Assembly: GCA_016873095.1 (NCBI GenBank)
Contig: VGYC01000063.1
Span: forward strand, 1-34,715
Direction: 5' to 3'
Length of the DNA stretch: 34,715 bases
DNA from: Planctomycetota bacterium
Lineage (GTDB): Bacteria; Planctomycetota; Planctomycetia; Gemmatales; Gemmataceae
Shown: positions 8,928-16,841 of the stretch, one piece after another
Numbering within the stretch: the stretch's first letter is position 1
How the letters are laid out: the number at the start of each line of letters is the position of its first letter
Notes under the pieces: model-generated
The model's input: the letters and a program-made list of their open reading frames with translations, nothing else
The model's database searches: none
What the model was told of the DNA's origin: nothing
Program-made: the position numbers and the translations under genes

Positions 8928-8939
8928 TGCACCGGTGCA
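8928..8939. promoter_or_regulatory. 12-base perfect palindrome in the leader of the VWA protein gene
   Basis: TGCACCGGTGCA lies 5 bases after the hydrolase stop and about 70 bases before the ATG at 9010. A symmetrical site in an 86-base gap could be a regulator-binding site. It is short enough to occur by chance in GC-rich DNA. Confidence 0.25.
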
Positions 8940-9009
8940 GCGGATTTTCTTGACATCGGTCCTTCATCTGGTAACTTCACAACTGCATTCATTTTTCAGG
9001 ACGCCCGCC

Positions 9010-11775
9010 ATGAACCGCTGGTACATCTCCAGGCGAGGCCAATCGTTCGGCCCGGTAACCTTCGAGCAACTGCAAAAGCTGGCGCGCGACGGCCGCTTGA
9101 CACCGCAGGATCTCGTTTGCCAGGAGGGCATGCAGCAATGGCTGGCGGCCAGCGGCGTTTCCGGACTGTTCGCCGCGGCAGCACCGCCAACCGTGCCGTC
9201 GCCGCCGCAGCCATCGTCCGCAGCGCTGCAGGCAGCCCCGTCCGGCGGATTCCTTGCATCGCTCCTGTCGTTGCCCAAGCCGATTCTTTTTGGACTGTGC
9301 GGCGCCGTCGGCGGCTTGCTCGGAGCGTTGCTGCTGGGCGAACTGCTGTGGGCCGTCATGCGGCCCGCAGCAATCCAGGCGCAGGGTCCCAGCCTGCTGC
9401 TTGCCGTCCCGCCGTCCATGACCGTCTATTCCGGCGGCAAGAATCGCTTCACGATCAAGATCGCTCGCCACGGCTTCAAGGGGCCGGTCCAGATTGAGAT
9501 CGCGGACGCGCCGGATCAGGTCACGGCCACGCCCGTCACGATTGCCGCCGATGAAATCGCCGCGGAAGTCGAGATCCGCGTCGGCAAGCAGGTGCCCATC
9601 GGCAATCACTCGATGCGTGTCCAGGCGAAGGCGCGCGAAAAAACTTTCGCCAACGAAGCGTCGATGGACCTCGTGATCGAGCCGTTGCCGGCGAACCTGC
9701 ACATGACCGTCTCGCCGCAGGTAGCCATCGTTCAGGGGGGCAGGGGGCAGTTCACGGTCAAGATTGCCCGCAACAACTTCAACAGCGACGTGTCGCTGCG
9801 TTTCCACGACACACCGGCGGCGCTCACTCTGCCCCCCGTGGTTATTCCGCCGGGATCGACGGAGGCGCTGGTCAACGTGGACGTGCCGCGCGGCGCGCCG
9901 GTCGGGCTCAGCCGCGTGCAAGTCGAAGCCAGCGCCGTCCTTGATCGCGGTCGCAGCCTCAGCAAGAAGCAGACCTTCGTTCTTGACATTCAACCAAAGC
10001 CCGTGCCCAAAGCGGACGTGCTCTTCGTACTCGATCTCACAGCCAGCATGTTGTTCGCCATCAATGGAGTCAAGGACGGCATTCGTGCGTTTGTCGAAAA
10101 GCTCGACAATCAAAATGTCGACGCGCGCATCGGCCTCATCGCGTTTCGCGACATCGTGGACGACAACGAGCAACCCTACCCGCTGCGGTTCAACGGCGAG
10201 ACATTCACCAAGGACTATCGTGCGTTCGCTCAGCAGGTCGGCACGCTGACGGCCCGTGGCGGTGGCGACATCCCCGAAAGCTCGCTACAAGCTCTGGCCC
10301 TGGCCGGTCGTCAGGATTTCCGCAAGGATGCCGCCAAGGTACTGTTGTTGATCACCGACGCGCCGCCGAAATTCCACGTCAACCATCCACCGGCGACGGT
10401 GACGGCAACCATCGCCGAGCTTGAAAAGCGCAAGGTCAATCAGCTCCACCTGGTGGTGCAGAGGTTCGACAGGCCGGCATATCAGCCGCTGCAGCAGGCG
10501 TTTCCCGGCAGTTACTTCGATATCACGACGGTTCGCGGCGGCGACGCCTTCGCTCGTATCTTGCCCAAGCTGAGCGAGGAGATCTCGAAGATCACCATTG
10601 CCGCCCTGCCGCCCCCGCCCACATTCGACTCGGTGCCGCCGCCTCCGCAGACCGAGTCGGCCGCAGACTTGCCGCCGGCGGTCAGCGTCCCCACGATGCA
10701 AGCCGTGCAAGCCACTCAGGCATTCGCCCAGAAGGATCGTTACCGGCTGCTGGCGGCCATCGCTGCCTGGACCATGGTCATCGCCGGCGGCGTCAGCGGC
10801 TTCATCCTCGTCGGCCAGAGCCTTTACCTGCGGCGTCGACAGCTTCTGACGCGCGACCTGGCAAGAGCGGCGCTGGGCGGTGTCGTCGCCGGGCTGGTCG
10901 GGGGGGCGGTCGGCCAGCTCTTCTTCCAGCTGACGGTCGGCTCGCCGATCGCCATTGCCAGTCGCGTCGTTGGCTGGAGTCTGATGGGGGCGCTCATGGG
11001 CATCGGCATGGCCTTCTTCGTGCCCAATCTCAAATGGCATCGTGGCCTCCTCGGAGGGGCCCTCGGTGGCCTGCTCGGCGCCATCACCTTCGTGATCATG
11101 AGCCAGCTTCTCGGCGAATTCCATGGCCGTTGGACCGGCGCCATCGTGCTCGGCTTCCTTATCGGACTCATGGTGGCTCTCGCCGAGATCGCCTTCCGGC
11201 GCTTCTGGCTGGAAGTGACATTCAGCGCCCGCGAGGTGCGCACCGTCACACTCGGCGCCAGCCCGGTCAGCGTCGGCGGCGACGAACGCCAGGCGGCCGT
11301 GCTCGTGCAAGGCGCCGCGCCCATCGCCTTCCGCTATCGCCTTCACGGCGACAGCATCGTCTGCGACGACGTGGTCCACGGACAGTCGTTCATCGTCCAG
11401 CCGGGCGATCGCCGGCAGATCGGCAGCGCGACCATTGCCGTGTGCAGTCCCGCCAGCGCTCGCGCCATCGGCTTCAGCCTGCAACTTTCCTCTGGCAAGA
11501 CGCTGCACCTGAGCGAAGGCATGCCACTCACCGCCGACGACATCCCGGGCCTCGAGTCGCAGGGCGCGGACGGCGTCGTGGCCCTCATCAGCCGCCGGCC
11601 CGCCGATCCCAGGGTGCTGCTGCTCCGCAATCGCTCCCGTCAGACGTGGATCACGCAGGACGCCGCCGGCAAGCAGCAGCGCATCGACCCCGGCCTCGGC
11701 ATCGAACTGGGCCACGCGCTGCAGATTCATTTCGGGCAGTTGCAAGCAAGATTGACGAATATGAGCGACCAGTAG
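9010..11775 (+). CDS. GYF_2 / Ig-like / VWA / multi-TM / FHA-like membrane protein
   Basis: The product has 921 residues from ATG 9010, with AGGA 8 bases upstream. Domains in order: GYF_2 (DUF4339) at about 1-50 (MNRWYISRRGQSFGPVT); a Pro-rich linker; a membrane segment at about 88-117; two related beta-sandwich repeats at about 124-215 and 222-325 (VYSGGKNRFTIKIARHGF and VQGGRGQFTVKIARNNF); a VWA domain at about 336-530 with the MIDAS motif DLTASM and a later ITDAPP; a second Pro-rich linker; five membrane segments at about 578-732, rich in Gly; then an FHA-like beta domain at about 735-813 and a second similar beta domain to the end. VWA domains bind metal and protein ligands, and FHA domains often bind phosphothreonine. 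The set suggests a membrane-anchored sensing or scaffold protein. The exact role is unknown. Confidence 0.82.
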   Translation: MNRWYISRRGQSFGPVTFEQLQKLARDGRLTPQDLVCQEGMQQWLAASGVSGLFAAAAPPTVPSPPQPSSAALQAAPSGGFLASLLSLPKPILFGLCGAVGGLLGALLLGELLWAVMRPAAIQAQGPSLLLAVPPSMTVYSGGKNRFTIKIARHGFKGPVQIEIADAPDQVTATPVTIAADEIAAEVEIRVGKQVPIGNHSMRVQAKAREKTFANEASMDLVIEPLPANLHMTVSPQVAIVQGGRGQFTVKIARNNFNSDVSLRFHDTPAALTLPPVVIPPGSTEALVNVDVPRGAPVGLSRVQVEASAVLDRGRSLSKKQTFVLDIQPKPVPKADVLFVLDLTASMLFAINGVKDGIRAFVEKLDNQNVDARIGLIAFRDIVDDNEQPYPLRFNGETFTKDYRAFAQQVGTLTARGGGDIPESSLQALALAGRQDFRKDAAKVLLLITDAPPKFHVNHPPATVTATIAELEKRKVNQLHLVVQRFDRPAYQPLQQAFPGSYFDITTVRGGDAFARILPKLSEEISKITIAALPPPPTFDSVPPPPQTESAADLPPAVSVPTMQAVQATQAFAQKDRYRLLAAIAAWTMVIAGGVSGFILVGQSLYLRRRQLLTRDLARAALGGVVAGLVGGAVGQLFFQLTVGSPIAIASRVVGWSLMGALMGIGMAFFVPNLKWHRGLLGGALGGLLGAITFVIMSQLLGEFHGRWTGAIVLGFLIGLMVALAEIAFRRFWLEVTFSAREVRTVTLGASPVSVGGDERQAAVLVQGAAPIAFRYRLHGDSIVCDDVVHGQSFIVQPGDRRQIGSATIAVCSPASARAIGFSLQLSSGKTLHLSEGMPLTADDIPGLESQGADGVVALISRRPADPRVLLLRNRSRQTWITQDAAGKQQRIDPGLGIELGHALQIHFGQLQARLTNMSDQ

Positions 11776-11943
11776 CGAGCCGCCACGACGGATTCATTGC
11801 GTTGCCACCCCCCTCTCCGCACCCCGGCAACGAATCCGCGCCATGGCGACTCGACACAACCATATTAATGACAACGACTTCTGAGTCGCCATCCCGTTGC
11901 CGCTTTCGTCGCCGGGCCCGTCGCACGCCTGGCAGCAAACGCA

Positions 11944-11959
11944 CCGACGCTAGCGTCGG
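11944..11959. repeat. 16-base perfect palindrome
   Basis: CCGACGCTAGCGTCGG reads identically on both strands. It is 169 bases after the membrane-protein stop and may be a protein-binding site or a dispersed repeat. No T-run follows. Confidence 0.5.
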
Positions 11960-11983
11960 AGATCGTCCCGGATATTCGTCCAG

Positions 11984-12038
11984 GATTCGTCCAGAAAGTG
12001 ACATACGCCCCCTCGGCAAATCCCCACCTGGACGAATC
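11984..12038. repeat. 11-bp inverted repeat with an extra direct copy
   Basis: GATTCGTCCAG (11984-11994) pairs perfectly with CTGGACGAATC (12028-12038) across 33 bases. An extra direct copy, ATTCGTCCAGG, sits at 11974-11984. Three copies of one 10-base word within 65 bases suggest a repeated binding site or the remnant of a small element. Confidence 0.5.
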
Positions 12039-12077
12039 GCAAGAGTCGCATCAAAAGAGGCGGATTGCATGTTCTAG

Positions 12078-12096
12078 CCCAGGGCGCAGCCCTGGG
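12078..12096. repeat. Stem-loop, 8-bp arms
   Basis: CCCAGGGC (12078-12085) and GCCCTGGG (12089-12096) form a perfect stem with the three-base loop GCA. It resembles short interspersed GC-rich dyads in other planctomycetes; that comparison is from memory. Confidence 0.5.
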
Positions 12097-12202
12097 AACG
12101 GCAGCGCATTATTGTGAAGCCTCAACGGGGCGCGATTGGCCGGGCCAACAACATGAGGAGCACCCATGCGTGCCTGCTCCAGGGCGACAAGCGAATCTGG
12201 CT

Positions 12203-12226
12203 CCCCTCTCCCTCTGGGGAGAGGGG
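12203..12226. repeat. REP-like stem-loop, 10-bp arms
   Basis: CCCCTCTCCC (12203-12212) and GGGAGAGGGG (12217-12226) are perfect arms around a four-base loop, followed by GCTGGGGGTGAGGGCGAG. This word pattern is typical of dispersed extragenic repeats in high-GC planctomycetes and other bacteria. Without a T-run it is not a standard terminator. Confidence 0.6.
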
Positions 12227-12549
12227 CTGGGGGTGAGGGCGAGCGGGATGCGGGCGATCGCGCCGGGTAAGGGCGGTCGCGCCCACCGACACAACCAAGC
12301 GAAGAGTGGAAAAACAAGTAGCGTCTTCGACGCTGCCGCGCTCGGCGTGCGCCCGCGAACCGAGCGCAACTGCCGATGCAAATCTTCAATCAGGGCTCGA
12401 CCTCGATGACGCGATCGACCCATAGCGAAAAAACGCTTGCCAGCCACCGCGCCGCACCGCTACACTCGATGCATGCCGGCACGCAGGCAAGCCGCTGGCC
12501 CATCGGATCCCCATAGACATGTGGCTGCGGGGCCCGCGGTTCAGTCCAA

Positions 12550-12633
12550 CAGGAATCTATCCTGAGCCGCCGCCACAGCCTCTCCGGTCCGTGAGCCACG
12601 CCATTCCCAGCGGCGGCTCAGGATAGATTCCTG
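12550..12633. repeat. 24-bp perfect inverted repeat (MITE-like or long hairpin)
   Basis: The arms 12550-12573 and 12610-12633 are exact reverse complements over 24 bases (outer part CAGGAATCTATCCTGAGC), separated by 36 bases. The right arm ends 7 bases before the ribosome site of the next gene. A perfect match this long is far beyond chance. It may be a miniature mobile element or the folded leader of the small gene at 12653. Confidence 0.75.
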
Positions 12634-12652
12634 AACGTTCGGGAGTATCGCA

Positions 12653-13012
12653 ATGGACAGGGCATCGATCCGAAGAATTCGTGAAGCTGGCCTCGAACAC
12701 AAAGCAATACCTGCTTTGCTCAAACAGTCACGTGCGATGATCGAAGCTGCGCATATCGGCACGGACGCTCGCCCCGGAGGCGGTCTTGCAGCACTGTCCG
12801 CAATGGCAAAGACCTTGGATGGTGGCCCAGCAGAGGTGTGCGGAGACATCGCAACGAATCTCCGGAAACTGGCTTCGGTCTCTTCGGAATCTGACGCCCT
12901 TGAACATTGTCACAGAATCGCGCAGGAACTCGCCACGTCCGGCGCAGAGGCGTTTAACATCGCGGTTGAGCTTGGCCATGTCGAAAAGAGGTGGTGGCAA
13001 TTCTGGAAGTAA
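12653..13012 (+). CDS. Small hypothetical protein ending WWQFWK
   Basis: The product has 119 residues from ATG 12653. GGGAG seven bases upstream (12641-12645) supports the start. I do not recognise a family. The sequence is mostly predicted helix with no membrane segment, signal peptide or Cys cluster. It has an Ala/Gly patch at about 40-52 and a Trp-rich end (KRWWQFWK) of a kind often seen at the tail of small bacterial proteins. It stands alone between the 24-bp inverted repeat and transposon debris, so context gives no function. It is probably a real cytoplasmic accessory protein, given its balanced composition and good ribosome site. Confidence 0.55.
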   Translation: MDRASIRRIREAGLEHKAIPALLKQSRAMIEAAHIGTDARPGGGLAALSAMAKTLDGGPAEVCGDIATNLRKLASVSSESDALEHCHRIAQELATSGAEAFNIAVELGHVEKRWWQFWK

Positions 13013-13386
13013 AATGGACTATAACACTTAGCGCCGAATGGCCGAACCGCTATCTGGACCCCCTGACCGTAGGCGCGTACCTTCGACTTCGGGCGAGTCT
13101 TCCTGACTTGCATGTCCTCTTCCTTGCAATCGCTTTCTTTTGACACGCTCGCGTGCTGCGGAGTCGTCCACTTCTGCGCCGGGATGGTTCAAGCCAGGGC
13201 GTCCATCTCTCGATCCGCAAAGACCGAGGCGGCGCCAAACAGCTATACGGGGTCAGGCCCGCGCGTGTTGCCACGCGCCGACGGCGAAGGCCGTTTCGCC
13301 TTCTCCCTCAAGCATCGGCTTAGCTCGTTGCAATCGCGGCAGGTCGTCGCCAGGACTTCTTCGACGACGTGGCACACGGCCGAATG
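13013..13386. other. Interval without a recognisable gene
   Basis: These 374 bases lie between the small hypothetical gene and the MITE-like element. Open frames exist on both strands, but none has a ribosome site or a recognisable motif. The minus-strand frame running from the IS110 remnant through the MITE reaches 13243 and is best seen as chance readthrough. Confidence 0.5.
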
Positions 13387-13559
13387 CTCAGAGGCGAAAT
13401 ACAGGAGTTCCCCGATCTGACCTAAATGATCCCGATTGTGGGATCGCGCCGAAATGCCTCCCGGACAGTTTCGAGCAACTGTCCGCGGCGCTTTCAGCTC
13501 GCCCAAACGTTCGAAGTCATCTAGGTCAGATCGGGGAACCCCTGTATTTCGCCTCTGAG
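13387..13559. mobile_element. MITE-like element with 43-bp terminal inverted repeats
   Basis: The ends 13387-13429 and 13517-13559 are reverse complements at 41 of 43 positions; each outer end begins CTCAGAGGCGAAATACAGG. The 87-base middle holds a nested stem, GGACAGTT (13463-13470) with AACTGTCC (13477-13484). No open frame of useful size lies inside, so it would need a transposase from elsewhere. It abuts the IS110 transposase remnant at 13560. I see no clear target-site duplication. A transcript across it would fold into a near-perfect long hairpin. Confidence 0.75.
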
Positions 13560-13767
13560 GAAAAACAGTGGGCCGGCAGGAATCCGGCTCCGGGTCGCGG
13601 CAAGACGCGATATCGGCGTCGATGCGGTCGTTCTTGGCCTTGCCGCCGTGGACGGCCTTCATGTACAGGGCATGGCCAAGCGTGAACGGGATGGCCTTGT
13701 GCTCGCAGAGATCGGCGAGCCAGTGCCAGGCGAACATGCACTCGCAGCCGACGATCAGGCCGTCGCA
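13560..13767 (-). pseudogene. IS110-family transposase remnant
   Basis: Reading leftward from 13767, the frame gives CDGLIVGCECMFAWHWLADL, continuing into FTLGHALYMKAVHGG and KAKNDRIDAD. That is the conserved segment of IS110-type (DEDD) transposases around the second catalytic Asp. A stop lies directly upstream in frame, the N-terminal first Asp region is missing, and after DADIAS the expected sequence (RGG-LP-type) continues only in another frame. The gene is therefore truncated at both ends and frameshifted. It lies 70 bases beyond the gyrB stop on the same strand. Confidence 0.75.
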
Positions 13768-13795
13768 TCATGGCTGCCGGCGTGCTTCCACTACC

Positions 13796-13815
13796 AACGC
13801 GCGCGCCGGCGCGTT
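13796..13815 (-). terminator. Possible hairpin after gyrB
   Basis: AACGCGC (13796-13802) and GCGCGTT (13809-13815) can pair 22 bases past the gyrB stop on the minus strand. No U-tract follows, so it is at best a weak or Rho-assisted terminator. Confidence 0.3.
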
Positions 13816-13836
13816 CACACCTGTCTGCGGCGACTT

Positions 13837-16410
13837 TCACGCCCCGTGGTAGTCGATCTCCTTCACCTCCAGCGCGTGCTTGTGGATGAAGTCGCGGCGC
13901 GGTTCGACTTTCTCGCCCATGAGCGTGCGGAACAAGTCGTCGGCCATGGAGGCTTGGTCGAGGTGGACCTTGACGAGGGTGCGCTTGTCGGGGTCGAGCG
14001 TGGTTTCCCACAGCTCGTCGCCGTCCATCTCGCCCAGACCCTTGAAGCGGGTGATGCTCAGGCCGCGCTCGCCGAGCTTGCGGACCTCGGCGACCAGCTC
14101 GCGCAGGTGGGGCAGGACCATGTGCCGGTCTGCGCTGTCGAGGAAGAAGCGCGGGGCGGGTTCACGGCCGGCGATGCGCGGCGTCGGCACCAGGTCGTCG
14201 TGCGACAAGCTGACGGAACGCAGCTTCTCCAGGCCGCGGTTGATGGTGCGGATCTCGTGCAACTCCTGGACGGCGAAGGCCTCGACGTGGCCGGTGGCCT
14301 GGCCGTTTCCTTGACCGTTGCCCGGCGCGGCCTCGTCGGCCACCACCAGCAAATGCCCCTGCTGCTGCTGCTCGGTCTTGAAGGCATCCACCTCCTGCGG
14401 CGTGAAGAACCAGTGCTCGTGGCCCCCCAGCAGGACTCGGTACGTGGGCAGCTTGCCATCCTTGACGTGCTGGAGAAAGGCGACGATGCTCAGGCCGCGC
14501 CGTTCCAGAATCTGCAGCGCCTCTTCCATCTCATCGAGCGCCGCCACGAGATCGCGTAGCCGATCCCCCTCGAACACAACCGGGTCCGGCTTCTTCGTCA
14601 CGGCAGCTGCTTGCGGCAGCGCCTCGGGCGGATGCACGCTCAGCCTCGTGCCGTCCAGCCCGCGATCCATCAGTTCCCGCGCCATCTCGCCGAGCGTGGC
14701 GATGTAGCGGACCTGCTTCTTCTGCGTGACCTTGAAGAGCGGCGGGCGGGCCACGTATACGTGCCCCTGCTCGATGAGCCGCCGCATCTGCCGGAAGAAG
14801 AACGTGAGCAGCAGCGTGCGGATGTGCTGGCCGTCGACGTCCGCATCGGTGAGCAGGATGACCTTGCCGTAGCGGAGCCGGCTCAGGTCCTCACTGTTGT
14901 TGATGTCCACGCCGATGGCCGAGATGAGGTTGCAGATCTCCTCGTTGCCGAGCACCTTTTCGACGCGGGCCTTCTCGACGTTCAGGACCTTGCCGCGCAG
15001 CGGCAGCAGGGCCTGGATGTTGCGGTTGCGGCCGTTGTCGGCGGAGCCGGCAGCGGATGCGCCCTCGACCAGGAACAGCTCCGACTCGTCGCGCTCGCGG
15101 GTGGTGCAGTCCATGAGCTTGCCGGGCAGGCCGCCGGAGTTGAGGATGCTCTTGCGATCCTTGAGGGCCTTCTTCGCCTTGGCCGCCGCCTCGCGCGCCT
15201 CGGCCGCCAGGATCACCTTGTTCATGATCTTCTTGGCGTCCTTGGGCGTTTCTTCCAGGTAACGGGCCAGCGCCTCGTTGACGACCGTGGCGACGATGCC
15301 TTCGACCTCGGGATTGTTCAGCCGAATCTTGGTCTGTGCCTCGAGCTGCGGCTCGGGAACCTGCACGCTGACGATGGCGGTCATGCCCTCGCGGAAGTCC
15401 TCGCCGATCGGTTCCAGCCCCTTCTTGAACATCTCCTCCTTGGTGCCGTAGTTGTTGAGCGTGCGCGTCAGCGCCGTGCGGAAGCCGACGAGATGCGTGC
15501 CGCCGACCGAGTTGTAGGCGTTGTTCGCGTAGCAGCGGACGCGCTCCTCCTCGCCGGACGTGTATTGCAGGGCCACCTCGACGTTGACGTTGTCCACCGC
15601 CTTCTCGATGTAGATCGGCTTGTGCAGCGGCTCCTCGGTACGGTTCAGGTACTGGACAAACTCGGCGATGCCGCCCTCGTACTGGAACAGCTCCTCTTTC
15701 TGCTTGCCCGGCCGTTCATCGACAAGCTTGATGGCCAGTCCCTTGTTGAGGAAGGCCAGCTCGCGCAGGCGGACTTCGAGGGTGTCATAGTCGAACGTGG
15801 CCTCGTGAAAGATCTCGCGGTCCGGCTTGAAGGTGATGCTGGTGCCGGTGCGCTTGGCCGTGCCACGCTCGGTGACGGCGGTGGTGGCCTTGCCGCGCTC
15901 ATATTCCTGCACATACTCGTGGCCGTTGCGGCGAATCCTGGCCTCGACCCACTCGGACAGCGCCGTGACCGCCTTGGCGCCGATGCCGTGCAAGCCCGCC
16001 GAAACCCGGTACGTGTTCTTGTCGAACTTGGCGCCGGCCCCCACTGTCGTCATGACCACTTCCAGCGTCGGCCGCTTGGCTTCCGGGTGTTCCTCGACTG
16101 GAATGCCACGGCCGTCGTCGCTCACCTCCAGGCTGCCGTCGACGTGGATCTTGACCTGAATCGTCTTGCAATGGCCGGCCAACGCCTCATCGACGCTGTT
16201 GTAGACCAGCTCGTAGACGAGGTGATGCAACCCCGCCGTGCTGGTGTTGCCGATGTACATGCCGGGACGCTGGCGAATGTGCGCCGTGTCCTTGTAGATC
16301 TGGACGCTATCCTCGGTGTAAGCTTGCTCCGGAGGCGCCGGCGCGGCGCCGTTGACGTTGCCGTCCGGCGGCGCTTCATTCTCGGCGACAGCGGTGATCT
16401 CGTCGTTCAT
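13837..16410 (-). CDS. gyrB: DNA gyrase subunit B with variant TOPRIM motif
   Basis: The 857-residue product is the ATPase subunit of gyrase, which with GyrA introduces negative supercoils. The GHKL ATPase motifs are NSVDEAL (71-77), DDGRGIP (98-104) and GLHGIGAKAV. The TOPRIM domain has the catalytic Glu at about 449 and TDADVDGQH at about 521-529, but the usual EGDSAGG reads EGASAAG. An insert of roughly 200 residues sits between TOPRIM (PPLFKV) and the C-terminal RFKGLGEM (about 788), like the insert known in some Gram-negative GyrB proteins. The start ATG 16410 has GAGGA 8 bases upstream. The first 30 residues are a Pro/Ala-rich, poorly conserved extension. It is last in a dnaA-dnaN-DUF721-gyrB array, 50 bases after DUF721. 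ParE is an alternative, but context and PLRGKVLNVEKA favour GyrB. Confidence 0.93.
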   Translation of the reverse strand: MNDEITAVAENEAPPDGNVNGAAPAPPEQAYTEDSVQIYKDTAHIRQRPGMYIGNTSTAGLHHLVYELVYNSVDEALAGHCKTIQVKIHVDGSLEVSDDGRGIPVEEHPEAKRPTLEVVMTTVGAGAKFDKNTYRVSAGLHGIGAKAVTALSEWVEARIRRNGHEYVQEYERGKATTAVTERGTAKRTGTSITFKPDREIFHEATFDYDTLEVRLRELAFLNKGLAIKLVDERPGKQKEELFQYEGGIAEFVQYLNRTEEPLHKPIYIEKAVDNVNVEVALQYTSGEEERVRCYANNAYNSVGGTHLVGFRTALTRTLNNYGTKEEMFKKGLEPIGEDFREGMTAIVSVQVPEPQLEAQTKIRLNNPEVEGIVATVVNEALARYLEETPKDAKKIMNKVILAAEAREAAAKAKKALKDRKSILNSGGLPGKLMDCTTRERDESELFLVEGASAAGSADNGRNRNIQALLPLRGKVLNVEKARVEKVLGNEEICNLISAIGVDINNSEDLSRLRYGKVILLTDADVDGQHIRTLLLTFFFRQMRRLIEQGHVYVARPPLFKVTQKKQVRYIATLGEMARELMDRGLDGTRLSVHPPEALPQAAAVTKKPDPVVFEGDRLRDLVAALDEMEEALQILERRGLSIVAFLQHVKDGKLPTYRVLLGGHEHWFFTPQEVDAFKTEQQQQGHLLVVADEAAPGNGQGNGQATGHVEAFAVQELHEIRTINRGLEKLRSVSLSHDDLVPTPRIAGREPAPRFFLDSADRHMVLPHLRELVAEVRKLGERGLSITRFKGLGEMDGDELWETTLDPDKRTLVKVHLDQASMADDLFRTLMGEKVEPRRDFIHKHALEVKEIDYHGA

Positions 16411-16460
16411 GGGAAATATCCTCGATGCCGTTGGCGGCTTCGGAAGCCGCCGGCGGCGGT

Positions 16461-16790
16461 TCAGGTTTGCCAGGTCCCGGCGCGGAAACGAATATCGCTC
16501 AGGGTCGTGCGCGGCAGGCGCTGCCGCAGCCGCTCCATGATCTTGCGCTTGTGGAACTGGGCCAGTTCCTGCATGAGAATCGCATTGTTCACTTCTACTT
16601 CCAGGATGCCGCGCCGCAGGCCGCCGACACGCGTGCCCGCCACCAGCTCAGGACCGACCGCATCGGCCCACGCTTCTTCCAGATGCAAGCGCTCCTGTCG
16701 CCGTCCCCAGCCATGCGCCGCGAACAGCCGGCTCAGCACTTCGCTGAGAAGCTCGGGACCCTTCGGAGGTTCGTGACGCTTGGCGGTCAT
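16461..16790 (-). CDS. dciA: DUF721 / DciA-like protein
   Basis: The 109-residue product matches the DUF721 fold by eye: an N-terminal helical part (LLSEVLSRLFAAHGW), then EEAWADAVGPELVAGTRV, a beta part (RGILEVEVNNAILMQELAQF) and a basic tail (RTTLSDIRFRAG). DUF721 proteins include DciA, the ancestral loader of the replicative helicase DnaB in bacteria without DnaC or DnaI. Location between dnaN and gyrB is typical of this family, which often overlaps or follows recF; recF is absent here. Sequence alone does not prove helicase loading, but the neighbouring DnaA lacks its own DnaB-contacting domain, which makes the role attractive. The ribosome site is weak (GAGA). It is 51 bases downstream of dnaN. 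Confidence 0.8.
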   Translation of the reverse strand: MTAKRHEPPKGPELLSEVLSRLFAAHGWGRRQERLHLEEAWADAVGPELVAGTRVGGLRRGILEVEVNNAILMQELAQFHKRKIMERLRQRLPRTTLSDIRFRAGTWQT

Positions 16791-16841
16791 TCAGACTCTC
16801 TCAGCGCAGCCATTGACACGTTGGCAATCTGGGATCGTGCT

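Larger units (their letters stand above)
11776..12652. other. Gene-poor, palindrome-rich interval
   Basis: I see no convincing gene in these 877 bases. Open frames here are Arg/Pro-rich, lack ribosome sites and resemble no family. The interval holds at least five strong dyads, listed separately at 11944, 11984, 12078, 12203 and 12550. It looks like a landing zone for small dispersed repeats between the membrane-protein gene and a small hypothetical gene. Confidence 0.6.

Noticed and set aside
13837-16776. Long plus-strand open frames opposite gyrB (for example 14611-16776)
   Set aside because: They are shadows of GyrB, whose motifs are unambiguous on the minus strand.
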